From positions 3,410,001-3,474,000 of the forward strand of contig OW051492.1 of the NCBI GenBank assembly GCA_932521035.1: 64,000 nt of DNA, in the 5' to 3' direction. The notes under the pieces were generated by a model. The model did no database searches and was not told the DNA's origin. It was given only the letters and a program-made list of their open reading frames with translations. Made by a program: the position numbers and the translations under genes. Source of the DNA: Oscheius dolichura. Its lineage: Eukaryota > Nematoda > Chromadorea > Rhabditida > Rhabditidae. Below are positions 49,301-60,738 of this stretch, piece by piece (position 1 is the first letter of the stretch; each line of letters begins with the position of its first letter).

Positions 49301-50313
49301 CTCGTAGACCCCGATGCAATCGTCCTCCTCCGTCTGATCTCCTCGAATGCCGGCGACGGAGTGACTTCCCAGCTGTTGAAGAGGGTCTATGCCAAAGTCG
49401 AGGAGAAGGTAAGACTCTCCCCTCGATTCTCGTTAAAGGGAGGGTCAGGGACTTTTTCCGGTAGCGGGTCCCGCAGCGACTGAACTAACTATAGTCGGTT
49501 TCCAACCGAAAAGCCGCGGCTAAAGGCTAATTCTGTAAACTCGCGCCACCAAACAGACCAAAAATGAAAAATTACGCGTCTTGCGCCAATTCTTTTTCCG
49601 TAATATTCTACGCCTCGTTTTATGGTTATCCACCAATTTTCAGTTCATTTGCATGTCACCGTGAATTTTGACAACCGAAAAAAGGCGCCAAACCTTGGGT
49701 GACTAGGTTAAGATCGCTTCTAAAAACTCTGATTTTGGTACCATTCGACTCCTCTCAATGAGACAAATCCAGTGGTGCAAAAATCATCTCGATCGGAAAC
49801 GATTTGACGGGGTTACACCCTTCCGGAATTTGAACTCGACCTCCCCGTTGTGATACATATGGCTCAATGCGACATCGATTGCGCGGCGTCTATCACGTTC
49901 GACTCCCGCCGCTGGCAAAACATTTTTGCATTTATTTCACAGCTGATATGAGATATGACCGATCGAGATGAAAATTCACGGTGACATGCAAATGAACTGA
50001 AAATTGGTGGATAACCATAAAACGAGGCGTAGAATATTACGGAAAAAGAATTGGAGCACGGGGATTGTGGGAAACCCAGGGACAAGACTTATGTTACAAC
50101 CTAATATAGCGTCCTCTGCCTTTGGCGCGCTTTGGCGAACACGAATTTTTGAATTTTCTTTTCGTTTTTTGACATTTTCTGATCGTCTATGGTGACATAT
50201 TCCGTAAAAATATTACGAATTTGTGAAATTTTGATGGTGCGCCTACCGTAACCAAATAAGGCCCCTGACTGTTCCTTTAATATAAAAGATTTCAGCTGAA
50301 TAAGGACGATTAA
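43359..50313 (+). CDS. Innexin (gap-junction channel), copy C, with large introns
   Basis: Exons seen: 43359-43443 (YEEDKVDWANYQLTAYMFAI), 43931-44101 (YMGSALKCWTPAEFRKGW, DFCLIENTYYVA, PYYQ), 44144-44281 (WVPFVLVTLAFLWYIPHLFW, ASKLPTDEE), 47503-47695 (RSKQLDKISNHIYRSAF and TM3), 48717-48882 (MCDFTIRNKGNMQSYSIQCV and TM4), 48922-49065, 49277-49408 (NWEDFLKLVDPDAIVLLRLI) and a last tiny exon 50296-50313 (LNKDD). All four loop cysteines are present. Two gaps remain. No start codon was found: the first visible exon begins 109 bp after the coiled-coil gene. The phase between the TM3 and loop-2 exons also requires one short exon between 47696 and 48716. The 3.2-kb intron 44282-47502 contains other genes. 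Confidence 0.85.
44328..44468 (+). CDS. Possible alternative last exon of innexin C
   Basis: A 46-nt intron (44282-44327, GT to TTGAG) would join innexin exon LPTDEE in phase to GKFKSLIFERHSALSEDKMG, AERRPRLRTVGMSTCIEIP and a TAA at about 44466. That would yield a protein ending after TM2. Alternatively it is chance coding sequence. The regular exon at 47503 aligns better with other innexins. Confidence 0.3.
   Translation, partial: GKFKSLIFERHSALSEDKMGAERRPRLRTVGMSTCIEIPKGQKFCV
44847..45152 (+). CDS. Small lysine/proline-rich protein nested in an innexin intron
   Basis: A 101-residue open frame starts at an ATG only 6 nt after a strong acceptor (gtttttag), as at trans-splice sites of nematode mRNAs. 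It begins MKKAVVAPVQEKPSAVPLPA, continues PKPKRDLPIPPVKFEDEIPE, has AAYHSGLYVDRFIWAQFTSC in the middle and ends in a charged KNEEDKKEK tail. A poly(A) signal (45224-45229) lies about 70 nt after the stop. No family was recognised. Together with its own 3' signal, this looks like a separate gene inside the large intron of innexin C, on the same strand. Confidence 0.6.
   Translation: MKKAVVAPVQEKPSAVPLPAPKPKRDLPIPPVKFEDEIPENDQLMSDADKKDTAENKKVMDTAAYHSGLYVDRFIWAQFTSCPGGDEPKELEKNEEDKKEK
45153..45804. other. Unassigned, inside the innexin C intron
   Basis: No supported gene. A 116-codon minus-strand frame (45445-45795) lacks family or splice support. The last part should be the 3' region of the minus-strand gene at 45805. 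Confidence 0.35.
45224..45229 (+). terminator. Poly(A) signal of the nested gene
   Basis: AATAAA about 70 nt downstream of the stop codon at 45152. Confidence 0.6.
45805..46200 (-). CDS. Unknown protein, three 3' exons, nested in an innexin intron
   Basis: Minus-strand exons with canonical splice sites read ACLFNLYN (about 46018-46050), GYNNFARDCENEVDFFQIAG and TSGTILK (about 45890-45970), and VLVYRLRL before a TGA at 45805. The intron phases fit (all phase 0) and the introns are about 45-55 nt. Upstream exons near 46090-46200 are uncertain. The paired cysteines and aromatic residues suggest a folded domain, but no family was recognised. It is antisense to innexin C and lies inside its 3.2-kb intron. 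Confidence 0.4.
46201..47502. other. Intron sequence of innexin C
   Basis: No coding signal was recognised in this 1.3-kb part of the innexin intron. It may hold the 5' region of the nested minus-strand gene. Confidence 0.4.
47696..48716. other. Intron sequence of innexin C with one exon still to be placed
   Basis: The flanking innexin exons do not join in phase. The conserved stretch between TM3 and loop 2 (usually YG-x-x-V-x-x-x-L) is missing from both, so a short exon must lie here. It was not identified with certainty. Confidence 0.4.
49586..50054. repeat. Perfect 84-bp inverted repeat with 301-bp loop
   Basis: The arms at 49586-49669 and 49971-50054 are exact reverse complements over 84 bp, with no mismatch seen. 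The left arm begins ccaattctttttccgtaata and ends catgtcaccgtgaatttt. The loop has no notable open frame. The whole structure lies in the last intron (49409-50295) of innexin C and would form a long hairpin in the pre-mRNA. It could be a foldback or non-autonomous transposon, or a recent inverted duplication. Confidence 0.95.
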
Positions 50314-50378
50314 CGGACAACGATATGAAGAGGAAACAGTGATAATAAAAGATCTTGTTTGAATTTGAAAATAAATAA

Positions 50379-50664
50379 TTATATAACATGAGCGAAGGTG
50401 AGGATAATCAGGACGAGAACGGCCAGGAGGGCGAGGAGGAGAGCGACATCTCTGACTATCACACAGTATCTCACTGAAATGGAGAGAAATTGAAAGAAAA
50501 GAAGAGACTGTACCAGGAGGCTGGATGTATTCTATCTGGCAGGGGGTAATATGGGTAGTTGGGGGGATGACGGGGAGTACGGTAGGCGGCGGCAAACCGT
50601 TGGGGTCTTTGTGGGCGGGAGGGAGGACGGCCAATTCAGCTGGGGATAGTTTCTGCGGTTCCAT
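50379..50664 (-). CDS. Small proline-rich single-pass membrane protein 1
   Basis: Two exons joined by a 40-nt intron give about 81 residues. The N-terminal half is proline-rich (MEPQKLSPAELAVLPPAHKD, LPPPTVLPVIPPTTHITP). The C-terminus is one hydrophobic helix: VRDVALLLALLAVLVLIILT then FAHVI and the stop. There is no signal peptide, so a tail-anchored or type II-like orientation is likely. The gene converges on innexin C with 65 bp between stop codons. No family was recognised. It shares its layout (proline-rich head, single helix, very short) with the two genes that follow. Confidence 0.65.
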
Positions 50665-50970
50665 GAGGAGAAAGGAGGCTGTGACTACTATCGGAGGACG
50701 ACATTTATAGCCCGGGGGTCATAAAAATAAGTAGACGTCAAGCGTGTTTTCATCTAACATGGAGCAGCTCACGTGGAGGGAGGGCAGTAGGGGGCAGGCG
50801 ATAAGCTCGGCTCCAACTGGACACATAAACGGCGGCTCTATAAGAAACTGCAAAATTCATCGAAACCAGGGAAGATCTCCTTCTTCTCCTACTGTAATCT
50901 TTATTTTTTCACTTATCTGACCATCAACATACAAACGGCCATTCAGCCCCTCTTATAAATGATCAAATAA

Positions 50971-51288
50971 TCAAAAAGGAAATTTGGACTTGGGAGTGAA
51001 GACTCCACAGATGCCCAGGATCATAACAAGGAAGATGGCTAGAGAGCCGACCGATACCAGGACACAGGGGATGACGAAGGCGGCCCTGGTCCGGTTTATG
51101 GAATTATTGGTATTTAGAGAAATTGGAAGGGGGGCACCTTGAGGATCGAGTCGAGGCTGTTCTGTACAACAGGAGGGCTCATAACACGAGGGAGGATGGA
51201 CTGGAATGACAACGACGGACGGGGCAGCCGGAGAGCCATAACTGGGAGGAGGATGCAAAGAGGGTGAAGAAAGCACCTGGAGATCCAT
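50971..51288 (-). CDS. Small proline-rich single-pass membrane protein 2
   Basis: From the ATG at 51288: MDLQVLSSPSLHPPPSYGSP, then VVVIPVHPPSCYEPSCCTEQ and a hydrophobic helix FVIPCVLVSVGSLAIFLVMI ending GVFTPKSKFPF. A short in-frame intron before the helix (from about 51140) is possible, since the frame stays open either way. The cysteine cluster SCYEPSCC just before the membrane and the PPPSY motif (a possible WW-domain ligand) resemble WBP1/VOPP1-like adaptors only in style. No family assignment is made. Confidence 0.6.
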   Translation of the reverse strand: MDLQVLSSPSLHPPPSYGSPAAPSVVVIPVHPPSCYEPSCCTEQPRLDPQGAPLPISLNTNNSINRTRAAFVIPCVLVSVGSLAIFLVMILGICGVFTPKSKFPF

Positions 51289-51804
51289 GGGACTTTGAGG
51301 GCAATTGGCGCAAGGGGGAAGGAGATATCTAGTTGTAGGGGGATGATAAGAAATGCGGGAAGCTTATGGGGTCAAACACGGAGGTGGCGTAGAGTTTGGT
51401 CTTGGGGAGAACGAACAACATGAGTCAGGTAGTGGTCATTCTTTTAAAATAGGAGGAGAGCAGATGCGGAGTAGATGAAGGGACACCTCGGTGGCGCCTG
51501 CCTTCCTGGAGAGGGAAGAGGATGACTCAGGCCCTGTCATTTCCGTCGTTGTTTTTACCGGAGTGAGGGATTCAAAAGAGCAACAGGTAAAGGGCAGGAG
51601 ATTCTAATTAGACAACTGGTAGTCGGAAAATAACCAACTTCCTTATTTTCCAGAATGCTGGCCCTTTGAGTACCATTCCCCCAAAATAGAGGCAACACTC
51701 ACCGAATGTGTCACCAACCTTCCACGCAAACACCTCTCCGCTTTCTTATCTCTCCATAAATAGGCCCTTTTCCCCTCTCTTCGCACTTCCCCTGCCCACC
51801 AATA

Positions 51805-52125
51805 ATGGAGGAACAGAAGCCGTCTACCTCCTTTTTGGAATCCCTACCCGTCTATGCCCCGACGACCATTATCGAGTCTCAGCCACCTCGCTGTCTACAG
51901 CTGCTCTATTGTCGACGACAACTGACCTATGAGACAGAAGGTGGGCCATCTTTATAACTGGAAACACAGCTGATTTTAGAGTCTAAACTGGCCAAGAGGG
52001 TCTACCTCCTCGTGATCGTGGCATTCTCCCTCTTTGTGGTCGGCCTCGTCGTCTTTATAATTCTGGACATGTGCGGGTTGACTGGAGAGACGGCGGCTAT
52101 TATTGATGACTTTGTTTTAAATTGA
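51805..52125 (+). CDS. Small single-pass membrane protein 3
   Basis: Two exons joined by an intron of about 39 nt (GT to GATTTTAG). The protein starts MEEQKPSTSFLESLPVYAPT and TIIESQPPRCLQLLYCRRQL, then KLAKRVYLLVIVAFSLFVVG, LVVFIILDMCG as one membrane helix, and ends TAAIIDDFVLN. The total is about 90 residues. A poly(A) signal (52148-52153) follows 23 nt after the stop. It has the same short layout as the two minus-strand neighbours but less proline. The family is unknown. Confidence 0.65.
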
Positions 52126-52147
52126 TCTCTATCTAGTCTATATCTCT

Positions 52148-52153
52148 AATAAA
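52148..52153 (+). terminator. Poly(A) signal of small membrane protein 3
   Basis: AATAAA 23 nt after the stop codon at 52125. Confidence 0.6.
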
Positions 52154-52491
52154 TAGACAATATACGGGGACTAGAGAATATTGAAATTATGGGGGTTTGG
52201 CCGTTGATTCTCAAAAAAAACGGAAGGTAGTAATCCCTTTTTATAGTTTTGAAAAAAAAAGATTAAGAGGAGAAGGAGAAGAAGAAGCAGACAGCAAAAT
52301 AAATAGAAGGGGAATTGTAAACCGCCCGACCACTTCAAGGTCACTGGTTACTTCCACAAACAAAGGCAAAACTCAGAGGCGGCCGTCCATCTGCAGCAAA
52401 TGGTACCAGGGTTACACAGTCAAAAAAGAACGAGGAAACAGGGGAAGAAAAAAAGAACGGTTTCATTATTTCATTGTCATCTATTACGAGA

Positions 52492-53129
52492 TTATGCCTT
52501 GTTCTGGCCGGGCGACTTGGGCGGCGACTCGATGGTCGGGTCCAGTGGCAGTTGTCCTCCGTCCTTCTTCGGCTGGCGCTCGACAACTCGCTCGGCTGCG
52601 CTCTTCTGCTTCCTTTTGCCAGCCACCGCCGGCCGATTGGGGGCAGCCACCTTCTCGAAGTCCGTGCTCTGCTCTTCGGCGTCTTTCGACTTCTTCGCCG
52701 GCCGCTTGATCTTCTTTTCCTTCTTCTCCTTCTTTCCCTGCTCCTGCTTCTGTTCCTTTTTCACTTCCTCCGTCACCGGCTTCTTTTCCTTCTCCTTCTC
52801 TGACGTCTTCTTGGGAGGATCCGACGGGGCGGGCTTCTTGTCTCGTTCCTCCTCGCTTGACTTTGAGTGCTTCGTCGGAGACGACTTCTTCTGCAACTCG
52901 GCCTCGTCCGCCGTCTTCGTCACAACTTCTCCAATGGCATGCTGGCGGCTGCGACGCCTTCTGACCTTCCCGCCACGGGACTTTCTCTCGTTCGGATTGG
53001 ACCGTTCCTGTTTTGGTGCCGGAGAAGGAGAAGGCGTGGTCGAAGTGGTAGTAAGAGTAGGGGCAGTGGGAGTAGTCGGAGTTGGAGTAGGAGCGGGAGG
53101 AGGGCCTGCCGCCGCCGCCGTCGTCGTCG

Positions 53130-53161
<32 letters not shown>

Positions 53162-53406
53162 CCTTGTGGACGGTGGACGAACATGGCTTTGAAGTATTCC
53201 ATGACGGCCAGTTGCTGCTGGAGCTCCAAATGAATATGGGGAGAATGGAGATGTGCTCCCTTAATATACGTATGTCTTATTGTAATGGGATTATCCTTTA
53301 ATCTCACCAGTTCTAACGGAAACGTCGAGCCATTTTCAATATTTTTGTTCTTCGGATCAAAACCTGGAGGTACAAGGTCCTCTGGGATAAGAACGGGGTC
53401 ACACAT
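52492..53406 (-). CDS. PolyQ and lysine-rich protein of unknown function
   Basis: A single open exon of 304 codons. The first 80 residues are ordered and free of repeats: CDPVLIPEDLVPPGFDPKN, GSTFPLELVRLKDNPITIRH and HSPHIHLELQQQLAVMEYFK. Next come a run of ten glutamines, a Thr/Ala/Pro tract and a long lysine/glutamate region with basic clusters (KVRRRRSRQ, KKIKRPAKKSK) that could act as nuclear localisation signals. The ordered head may be a conserved domain, but it was not recognised. The absence of introns over 900 bp is unusual in this window. Confidence 0.65.
53131..53160. repeat. (CTG)10 trinucleotide repeat coding polyQ
   Basis: Ten uninterrupted CTG units (CAG on the coding strand) encode the glutamine run of the protein at 52492-53406. 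Confidence 0.95.
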
Positions 53407-53861
53407 AAAAAAGGCAGATGCCCTCTTTGTCTTTCACAAGCTAGAATAGGAAAAATTCGGAGGATACTCTCGAGGAGATTGAACCGGCACGGGCAGACGG
53501 CGATAGAGGCCGTAGACTAGACGACGATTTCCTGTCCTCCCTTATCCCAATCGAGACAGAGTCTGCTGTTTTAATAGATGCTCAAAAACCAATCGATCTT
53601 GTTGTTCCAGCCACGGAGATCAAGTCTCCCCCGATCTCCGGTCGTGTCCTCCTCTTGCAACCCTGCTCCCGTCCGCGCAACCTATTCATTCCACCCCGCC
53701 CTTTTCATTTCCATTCTGCAAAGATGAAAACAATCAAAACGATGTCAAATGGCTGTATTACACGTCAACTCAAAAATTGGGAGAGTTCAGTTGAGAAAGA
53801 TCTTTGAAAATACTCATGGCTGGGTGGATTGGCGGCTATCTCCTTCTTCTAGAGACTTCTT
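53407..53861. other. Intergenic
   Basis: No coding signal was recognised. It includes the upstream region of the polyQ gene and the 3' region of the secreted protein at 53862. Confidence 0.4.
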
Positions 53862-54239
53862 CTACTTGTTATAAATGGCATCGGATACGAAATAGCCAGC
53901 CACGCAGAACTTCCTGCCGGCCTGGAATAGCCATCCTCCCCGCGGTCAAAACTGTCGTCGCCTACCAGATTGGTCGTGAGAAGGATGTCCCCCTCGAGGG
54001 TCCGGTTGAACTTGTTCATTATGATGAAGTCGCTTATCGGGATCTGGAGATCCTTGAGGATATTGACGACCCAACCCTCCCTCCTCTGTTCGTACTGTAG
54101 ACAGTGAAAAGTTGTCCCGACGGAGGAGATGACCTAGAAAAGACAAGTTGGCCACGGATACGGTAAGACTTACCGGAATGTCGGCTAGAATTGACCGGGC
54201 CGTGAGGAGAGCACACGCCAGCTGGAGAAGAGGACGCAT
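53862..54239 (-). CDS. Small secreted protein, paralogue 1
   Basis: Three exons give about 100 residues. The signal peptide is MRPLLQLACALLTARSILAD. The mature part reads VISSVGTTFHCLQYEQRRE, VVNILKDLQIPISDFIIMNK, FNRTLEGDILLTT and RKFCVAGYFVSDAIYNK. Two introns of about 40-45 nt sit at the same places as in the paralogue at 55066-55429. Shared positions are ADIPV, GTTF-x-CLQY, DFI-x-MNKFN-x-TLEGDI and K-x-C-x-AGYF, including both cysteines, which may form one disulfide. No known family was recognised. Secretion is inferred from the signal peptide. Confidence 0.75.
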
Positions 54240-55065
54240 CAAAATAACAGACGGAAAAAAGAGATGTCTCCGGGCGAAAAGAACAGAGAATTAGGTAACC
54301 CTATTTCCGCGTTAGGGGAGTCTCTCTCTGATTGACCAGCGAGCAAATATTGAACAATCGGGAACCTCACAATGGCCGTCGGGTCACTTATCGTCCGTTC
54401 GGGAGGAGAAAAAGCGGGTTGAAACACTCTCGTCATCTTTCAGGCGGGAACTCACGTCTCAGCAAGGGTTCAGAACCCACAAATATACCAAATACAATGT
54501 TCAATATCAACGGAATTTGATCTGCTGTACTACATGGGGGCAGGAAAGTCAGCTGTTTGCTCCTCTTTCACCACTATCCCATTTTTCACCTCTCTAGAGC
54601 GGTTACAGCTCTCTAATCAATAAAATCTCCCCTCCACTTGACAAGAAAAAAGAAGAACAAAGGCTCTAACATGTAGTTTTCCCGTTTTGGTTTGAGAGCA
54701 GAGCAAAGGCCGTCGGCACGTCTCCTCGCCTCGGGACGAATTCTCGTCAGCCTATTCCTAAACGACTGTTCCTGTTCTATTGCTCTTCTGTGCCGTTTTT
54801 TATTTTTTTTTTAAATCATAACGTTTACCGCTTGTCCCCTCTATCCCATCTTGGTAGTCTCTCTGTAAGAATTGGTCAACCTGTCCAGAAGACACGAAGG
54901 AATAGGCAAGAGGAGAAGGGCCACCGAAAGAGTTTTATTTAAAAGGAAAAGTGACCAATTAAAAGGAGTTACTGTAGAGGAAGGAAGGTATTCGAAAGTA
55001 TTATCATCGGTCTCTGGGAAAACGTGACCCAGGCGGCGTCGTCTCTGTCCAGAGTGTCCCAACGG
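54240..55065. other. Intergenic between the two secreted paralogues
   Basis: No coding signal was recognised. No further paralogue is seen here. Confidence 0.45.
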
Positions 55066-55429
55066 CTAGTGGTTGGCAAAGTATCCCGCGATGCAGACCC
55101 TCTTCCCGGTCTGAAATACACTTTCCTGTTGTCAAAGAAGGGGCTGACAATGCTAGTAGTGGGGAAGATGTCTCCCTCGAGAGTCTTGTTAAATTTGTTC
55201 ATCAGGATAAAGTCACTGAGCGAGAGGCCAGTCGTCGTCAGGACCACCTTGACCGAGGAGAGATTCACTTCCAGGTCACTCGTGTTGGCATACTGTAGGC
55301 AGTTGAAGGTGGTCCCGATCTTTTGAATCACCTGGATTCTCCTGATATTTATTTGAAGAGACGGAGACTTACGGGGATATCAGCTGCCGTGGAACAGAAG
55401 AAAAGGAGGAGGAGGACTAGGCAGACCAT
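55066..55429 (-). CDS. Small secreted protein, paralogue 2
   Basis: Three exons, ATG at 55429. The signal peptide is MVCLVLLLLFFCSTAADIP. The mature part reads VIQKIGTTFNCLQYANTSD, VKVVLTTTGLSLSDFILMNK, FNKTLEGDIFPTTS and GKRVCIAGYFANH before the TAG at 55066. Exon phases and intron places match the paralogue at 53862-54239. The first half of the mature region diverges most, while the MNKFN-x-TLEGDI block and the C-terminal cysteine are kept. This indicates two functional genes from a tandem duplication. The family is unknown. Confidence 0.75.
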
Positions 55430-58203
<2,774 letters not shown>

Positions 58204-58274
58204 TCGTCATGGTAGATATTTGTTTGTAATGAGCCTGTTTATGGCATTTTCTGCCTTATTTCTTTGTCTTTCAT

Positions 58275-58280
58275 AATAAA
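58275..58280 (+). terminator. Poly(A) signal of actin
   Basis: AATAAA about 72 nt after the actin stop codon. Confidence 0.7.
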
Positions 58281-58360
58281 TATATTTTGCTAAACTGTAC
58301 TGGATAACTAAATCCTTCAAGATTTTTCACAGACGGCTAACGTGCCTCTTCGAAAACTAG

Positions 58361-59140
58361 ATTTTTTGGCTCTTGGTATTGATCCCCCTATTCCTGGCCG
58401 TCCTCTTCTGTCGCTGTATCCAGCCGTCCCCGTCAGAAGTAGACCGATACGATGAGACAACGTACATTATCAATATTATCGGCTATACCTCCTTCCTCGT
58501 CGCTTCCTCCAAGGTAATCCCTTCCTAGACTGTCATCCTCCCAGGTGATTACCAGTGCTACTCGTTCTTTTGACAGCTTCGGAGACAACTACTGGGCCTT
58601 CATGGCGATGTTATACATGGTCCTGAACATGATGATCGCCCTCGGGCTGATCATCTTCACGGCCGTCGCTATCAACCGCCATCTGGGAAGGGATCAGCTG
58701 AGTCCGGCCACTATGAAACTCCACCGACAACTGAATAATACCCTCACTGCCCAAGTAGGTCTCCTATAGTCAGAGAGACGACAATTCCCAGGCTCTGATA
58801 CCGTTCATCACTATCCACCTGCCCTTCTACGTGTCCTGTATCGCCGCTGTCATCGGCTGGTACATCTACTACCTCCAGGAGTATCTTCCCTTCCTTTTCT
58901 GTTATTATTCAGTCCTGATGCCTCTGTCTGTTGTCTACTATGCAAAGGTAGACTTTTCTGGTCAGTTCTAATTCTTTCAAAATTTAGAACAAAAGGAAGC
59001 CCTCCTGTGTTGTAGTCGAACGAGTTCAGCCGTCTCGGCCGTCACCTTCTCGGCCAGCGATAAACACATCCATTGGGCTGACCATCGATGATAGAAGATC
59101 ATTTTCAACTCATAAAGACTCCTTTTATATAAAAACATAA
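58361..59140 (+). pseudogene. 5'-truncated nematode-type chemoreceptor (seven-helix receptor fragment)
   Basis: Four exons encode what look like helices 4 to 7: IFWLLVLIPLFLAVLFC, WAFMAMLYMVLNMMIALGLI, ALIPFITIHLPFYVSCIAAV and LPFLFCYYSVLMPLSVVYYA, then KNKRKPSC and a basic/Ser-Pro tail to a TAA at 59138. The segment LHRQLNNTLTAQALIPF before helix 6 and the P-L-x-x-x-x-Y end of helix 7 are typical of nematode serpentine chemoreceptors (str/srh-like superfamilies). Helices 1-3 and a start codon are absent: the actin stop is only 157 bp upstream. Introns are 31, 37 and about 40 nt. The C-terminal part is open and undamaged, so truncation is recent or the missing part is elsewhere. Confidence 0.6.
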
Positions 59141-59266
59141 AATACATCAACTGAGGAAAGTGGGGAAATGACGGGAAACGTCTGCCGTAAGGGACGAGTC
59201 GGCCTCGGGGGTACCGCAGTCTCCCCGGCAGGGAGATGACTCAAATGGCAGGTAATAAATACGGAT

Positions 59267-59712
59267 TTATTTTAAAATAAGCCATGAGATACTGTAGAAG
59301 AGAGTCCTGAAACGAAAAGACGACCTTACCAGCCGGTATAGCCGCTGGGAAAGGTTATCGACAGCTGGCCACCGCAATTGCACAGATATCGGGTATTGCC
59401 TCGGAATATCCCAAACCAGGAACAAGCTGAACGGGAAGGAATAATAAAGAAGATGAGGAGGACTACTCACAGCAGCCATTATTCCCTGGATTCCCGTAAT
59501 TATTGTTGTAGTATGGATTTTGATAGGAAGAACTGTACTGGTTGTAGGAATACTGATTACTGTAGGAGGGAGAGTACTGCTGGTTACTGTAGTAGTTGGG
59601 ATAGGGATAGGGATTGGCCGAGAGGAGAGGAAGCCCTAAGAGAACGGGTCATTTTCAAATGAATGGTCTGACCTGCGATCCATAAAAGGAGAATGGCGAC
59701 CGGTCGAGGCAT
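59267..59712 (-). CDS. Secreted Tyr/Asn/Gln-rich protein with cysteine-rich tail
   Basis: From the ATG at 59712 a signal peptide (MPRPVAILLLWIAGLPLLSA) leads into a low-complexity part rich in Y, N, Q, S and P: NPYPYPNYYSNQQYSPSYSN and QYSYNQYSSSYQNPYYNNNY. After an intron a cysteine-rich end follows (CCACSWFGIFRGN, YLCNCGGQLSITFPSGYTG), and a short last exon ends SWLILK at 59267. Three introns of about 40 nt. Such composition is seen in cuticle, eggshell and silk- or adhesive-like extracellular proteins, so a structural extracellular role is a guess. Confidence 0.6.
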
Positions 59713-59988
59713 TCTCACAGGACAGCCACCTGCGATTCAAACAAGTGCCAATCAATCGACTGGGTTACCCATAAAAGTCACTAGGTGGGTAGGGGGTCGG
59801 AGTGGCCATGTCATCAGGGGGATTACTTTCTATTCCGGAGGGAATTTTCGGCCTGTCTAGGCGAGAAACCCATTGGTCTGCTTTTTGTTTCCCGTCCCGT
59901 CTTGCCTTCCGTCCTCCTGTTCCCCGTACACCTGCCGTCCGTCTTCTTCAAGTCAAAGGAAGAGGAGGAGAGGAGTTATTCCTAGCTG
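59713..59988. other. Unassigned
   Basis: No supported gene. The upstream region of the minus-strand secreted protein and possibly the 5' exon of the plus-strand frame that follows. Confidence 0.35.
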
Positions 59989-60148
59989 TGTGGGCCCGAG
60001 GGAGGCGGCCTCGCAGGCGGCACTGGCCATCCGCATCCTCCGCAAGGTGACGGAGATGTTCCTGAAGGAGCCGGTCATGGTCATGGTTAACCAGCTGCTG
60101 GCCATCAACACAGATCAGCATGGTCAGTACAGCGATCTGTGGAGGTGA
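59989..60148 (+). CDS. Possible 3' exon of an unknown protein
   Basis: After an acceptor-like ttattcctag (about 59987) a frame reads VGPREAASQAALAIRILRKV, TEMFLKEPVMVMVNQLLAIN and TDQHGQYSDLWR before a TGA at 60146. Composition is protein-like and helical. No start or family was found. A donor-like site overlaps the stop, so the gene might instead continue to an exon near 60215. Confidence 0.3.
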
Positions 60149-60583
60149 CTGAATGTGAGCGGATGACCGGCGAGGACGTAGAGCCTCTTCATGGGAGACG
60201 ACGCTAACCTTTGGGCAGATACACCTCTGTTATGCTTTTCTTTGTTCCTCTTATTTGGGGCAGATGTTACCCTTTTACTGAAAGAAACGCGTAATTCAAA
60301 CCACTTTGTCCCATCTGGTCAAGTCGACAGAAAAGGGGACGCATCCGACTTGTCCAGTTGTATCGAGGCGGAATGGCTTCCACGCCAGTCAGTCTTCTTT
60401 GGTCAGTGGCAGCAGGCGGTCGACTTCTTCTAAACAGAGGTTATGTTTTTATTTTCTACTTCAAATTTTATTCAAAACAATCGTAACCCTCGCCGTGCCG
60501 AGGGTACCCTTTTGATCAAAACTGAGGGTAGTCAAGCCGGCCAATGGGATAGGCTCGGGAGGGAATCCGCCTCTCCCGGCAAC
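60149..60583. other. Unassigned
   Basis: No coding or RNA feature could be supported. Confidence 0.4.
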
Positions 60584-60738
60584 CTAACCTCTGGCCTCCG
60601 GGTCAGAGAAGGTGTCCTGCCCGGTTCTCCGATGTCCCGGGGTGTCCACAGTGTCCACAGCGGTGTTTGGAATAGCACTGTTGGATCCCGGCATCACAGG
60701 AGAACTCGAAGTGCTCGCTTCCTCATTGGATTGTTTGG
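60584..60738 (-). CDS. Last exon of an unknown minus-strand gene
   Basis: After a strong acceptor (atttttag, about 60740) a frame reads KQSNEEASTSSSPVMPGSNS, AIPNTAVDTVDTPGHRRTGQ and DTFSDPEARG with a TAG at 60584. It is serine/threonine/acidic, as in disordered tails. Upstream minus-strand frames between 60800 and 61600 (for example LQDDSLFPVCRPRMPLSSS, and FKGQGIAEEIFFKQRSLSS near 61250) may belong to the same gene, but the joins were not settled. Confidence 0.45.
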
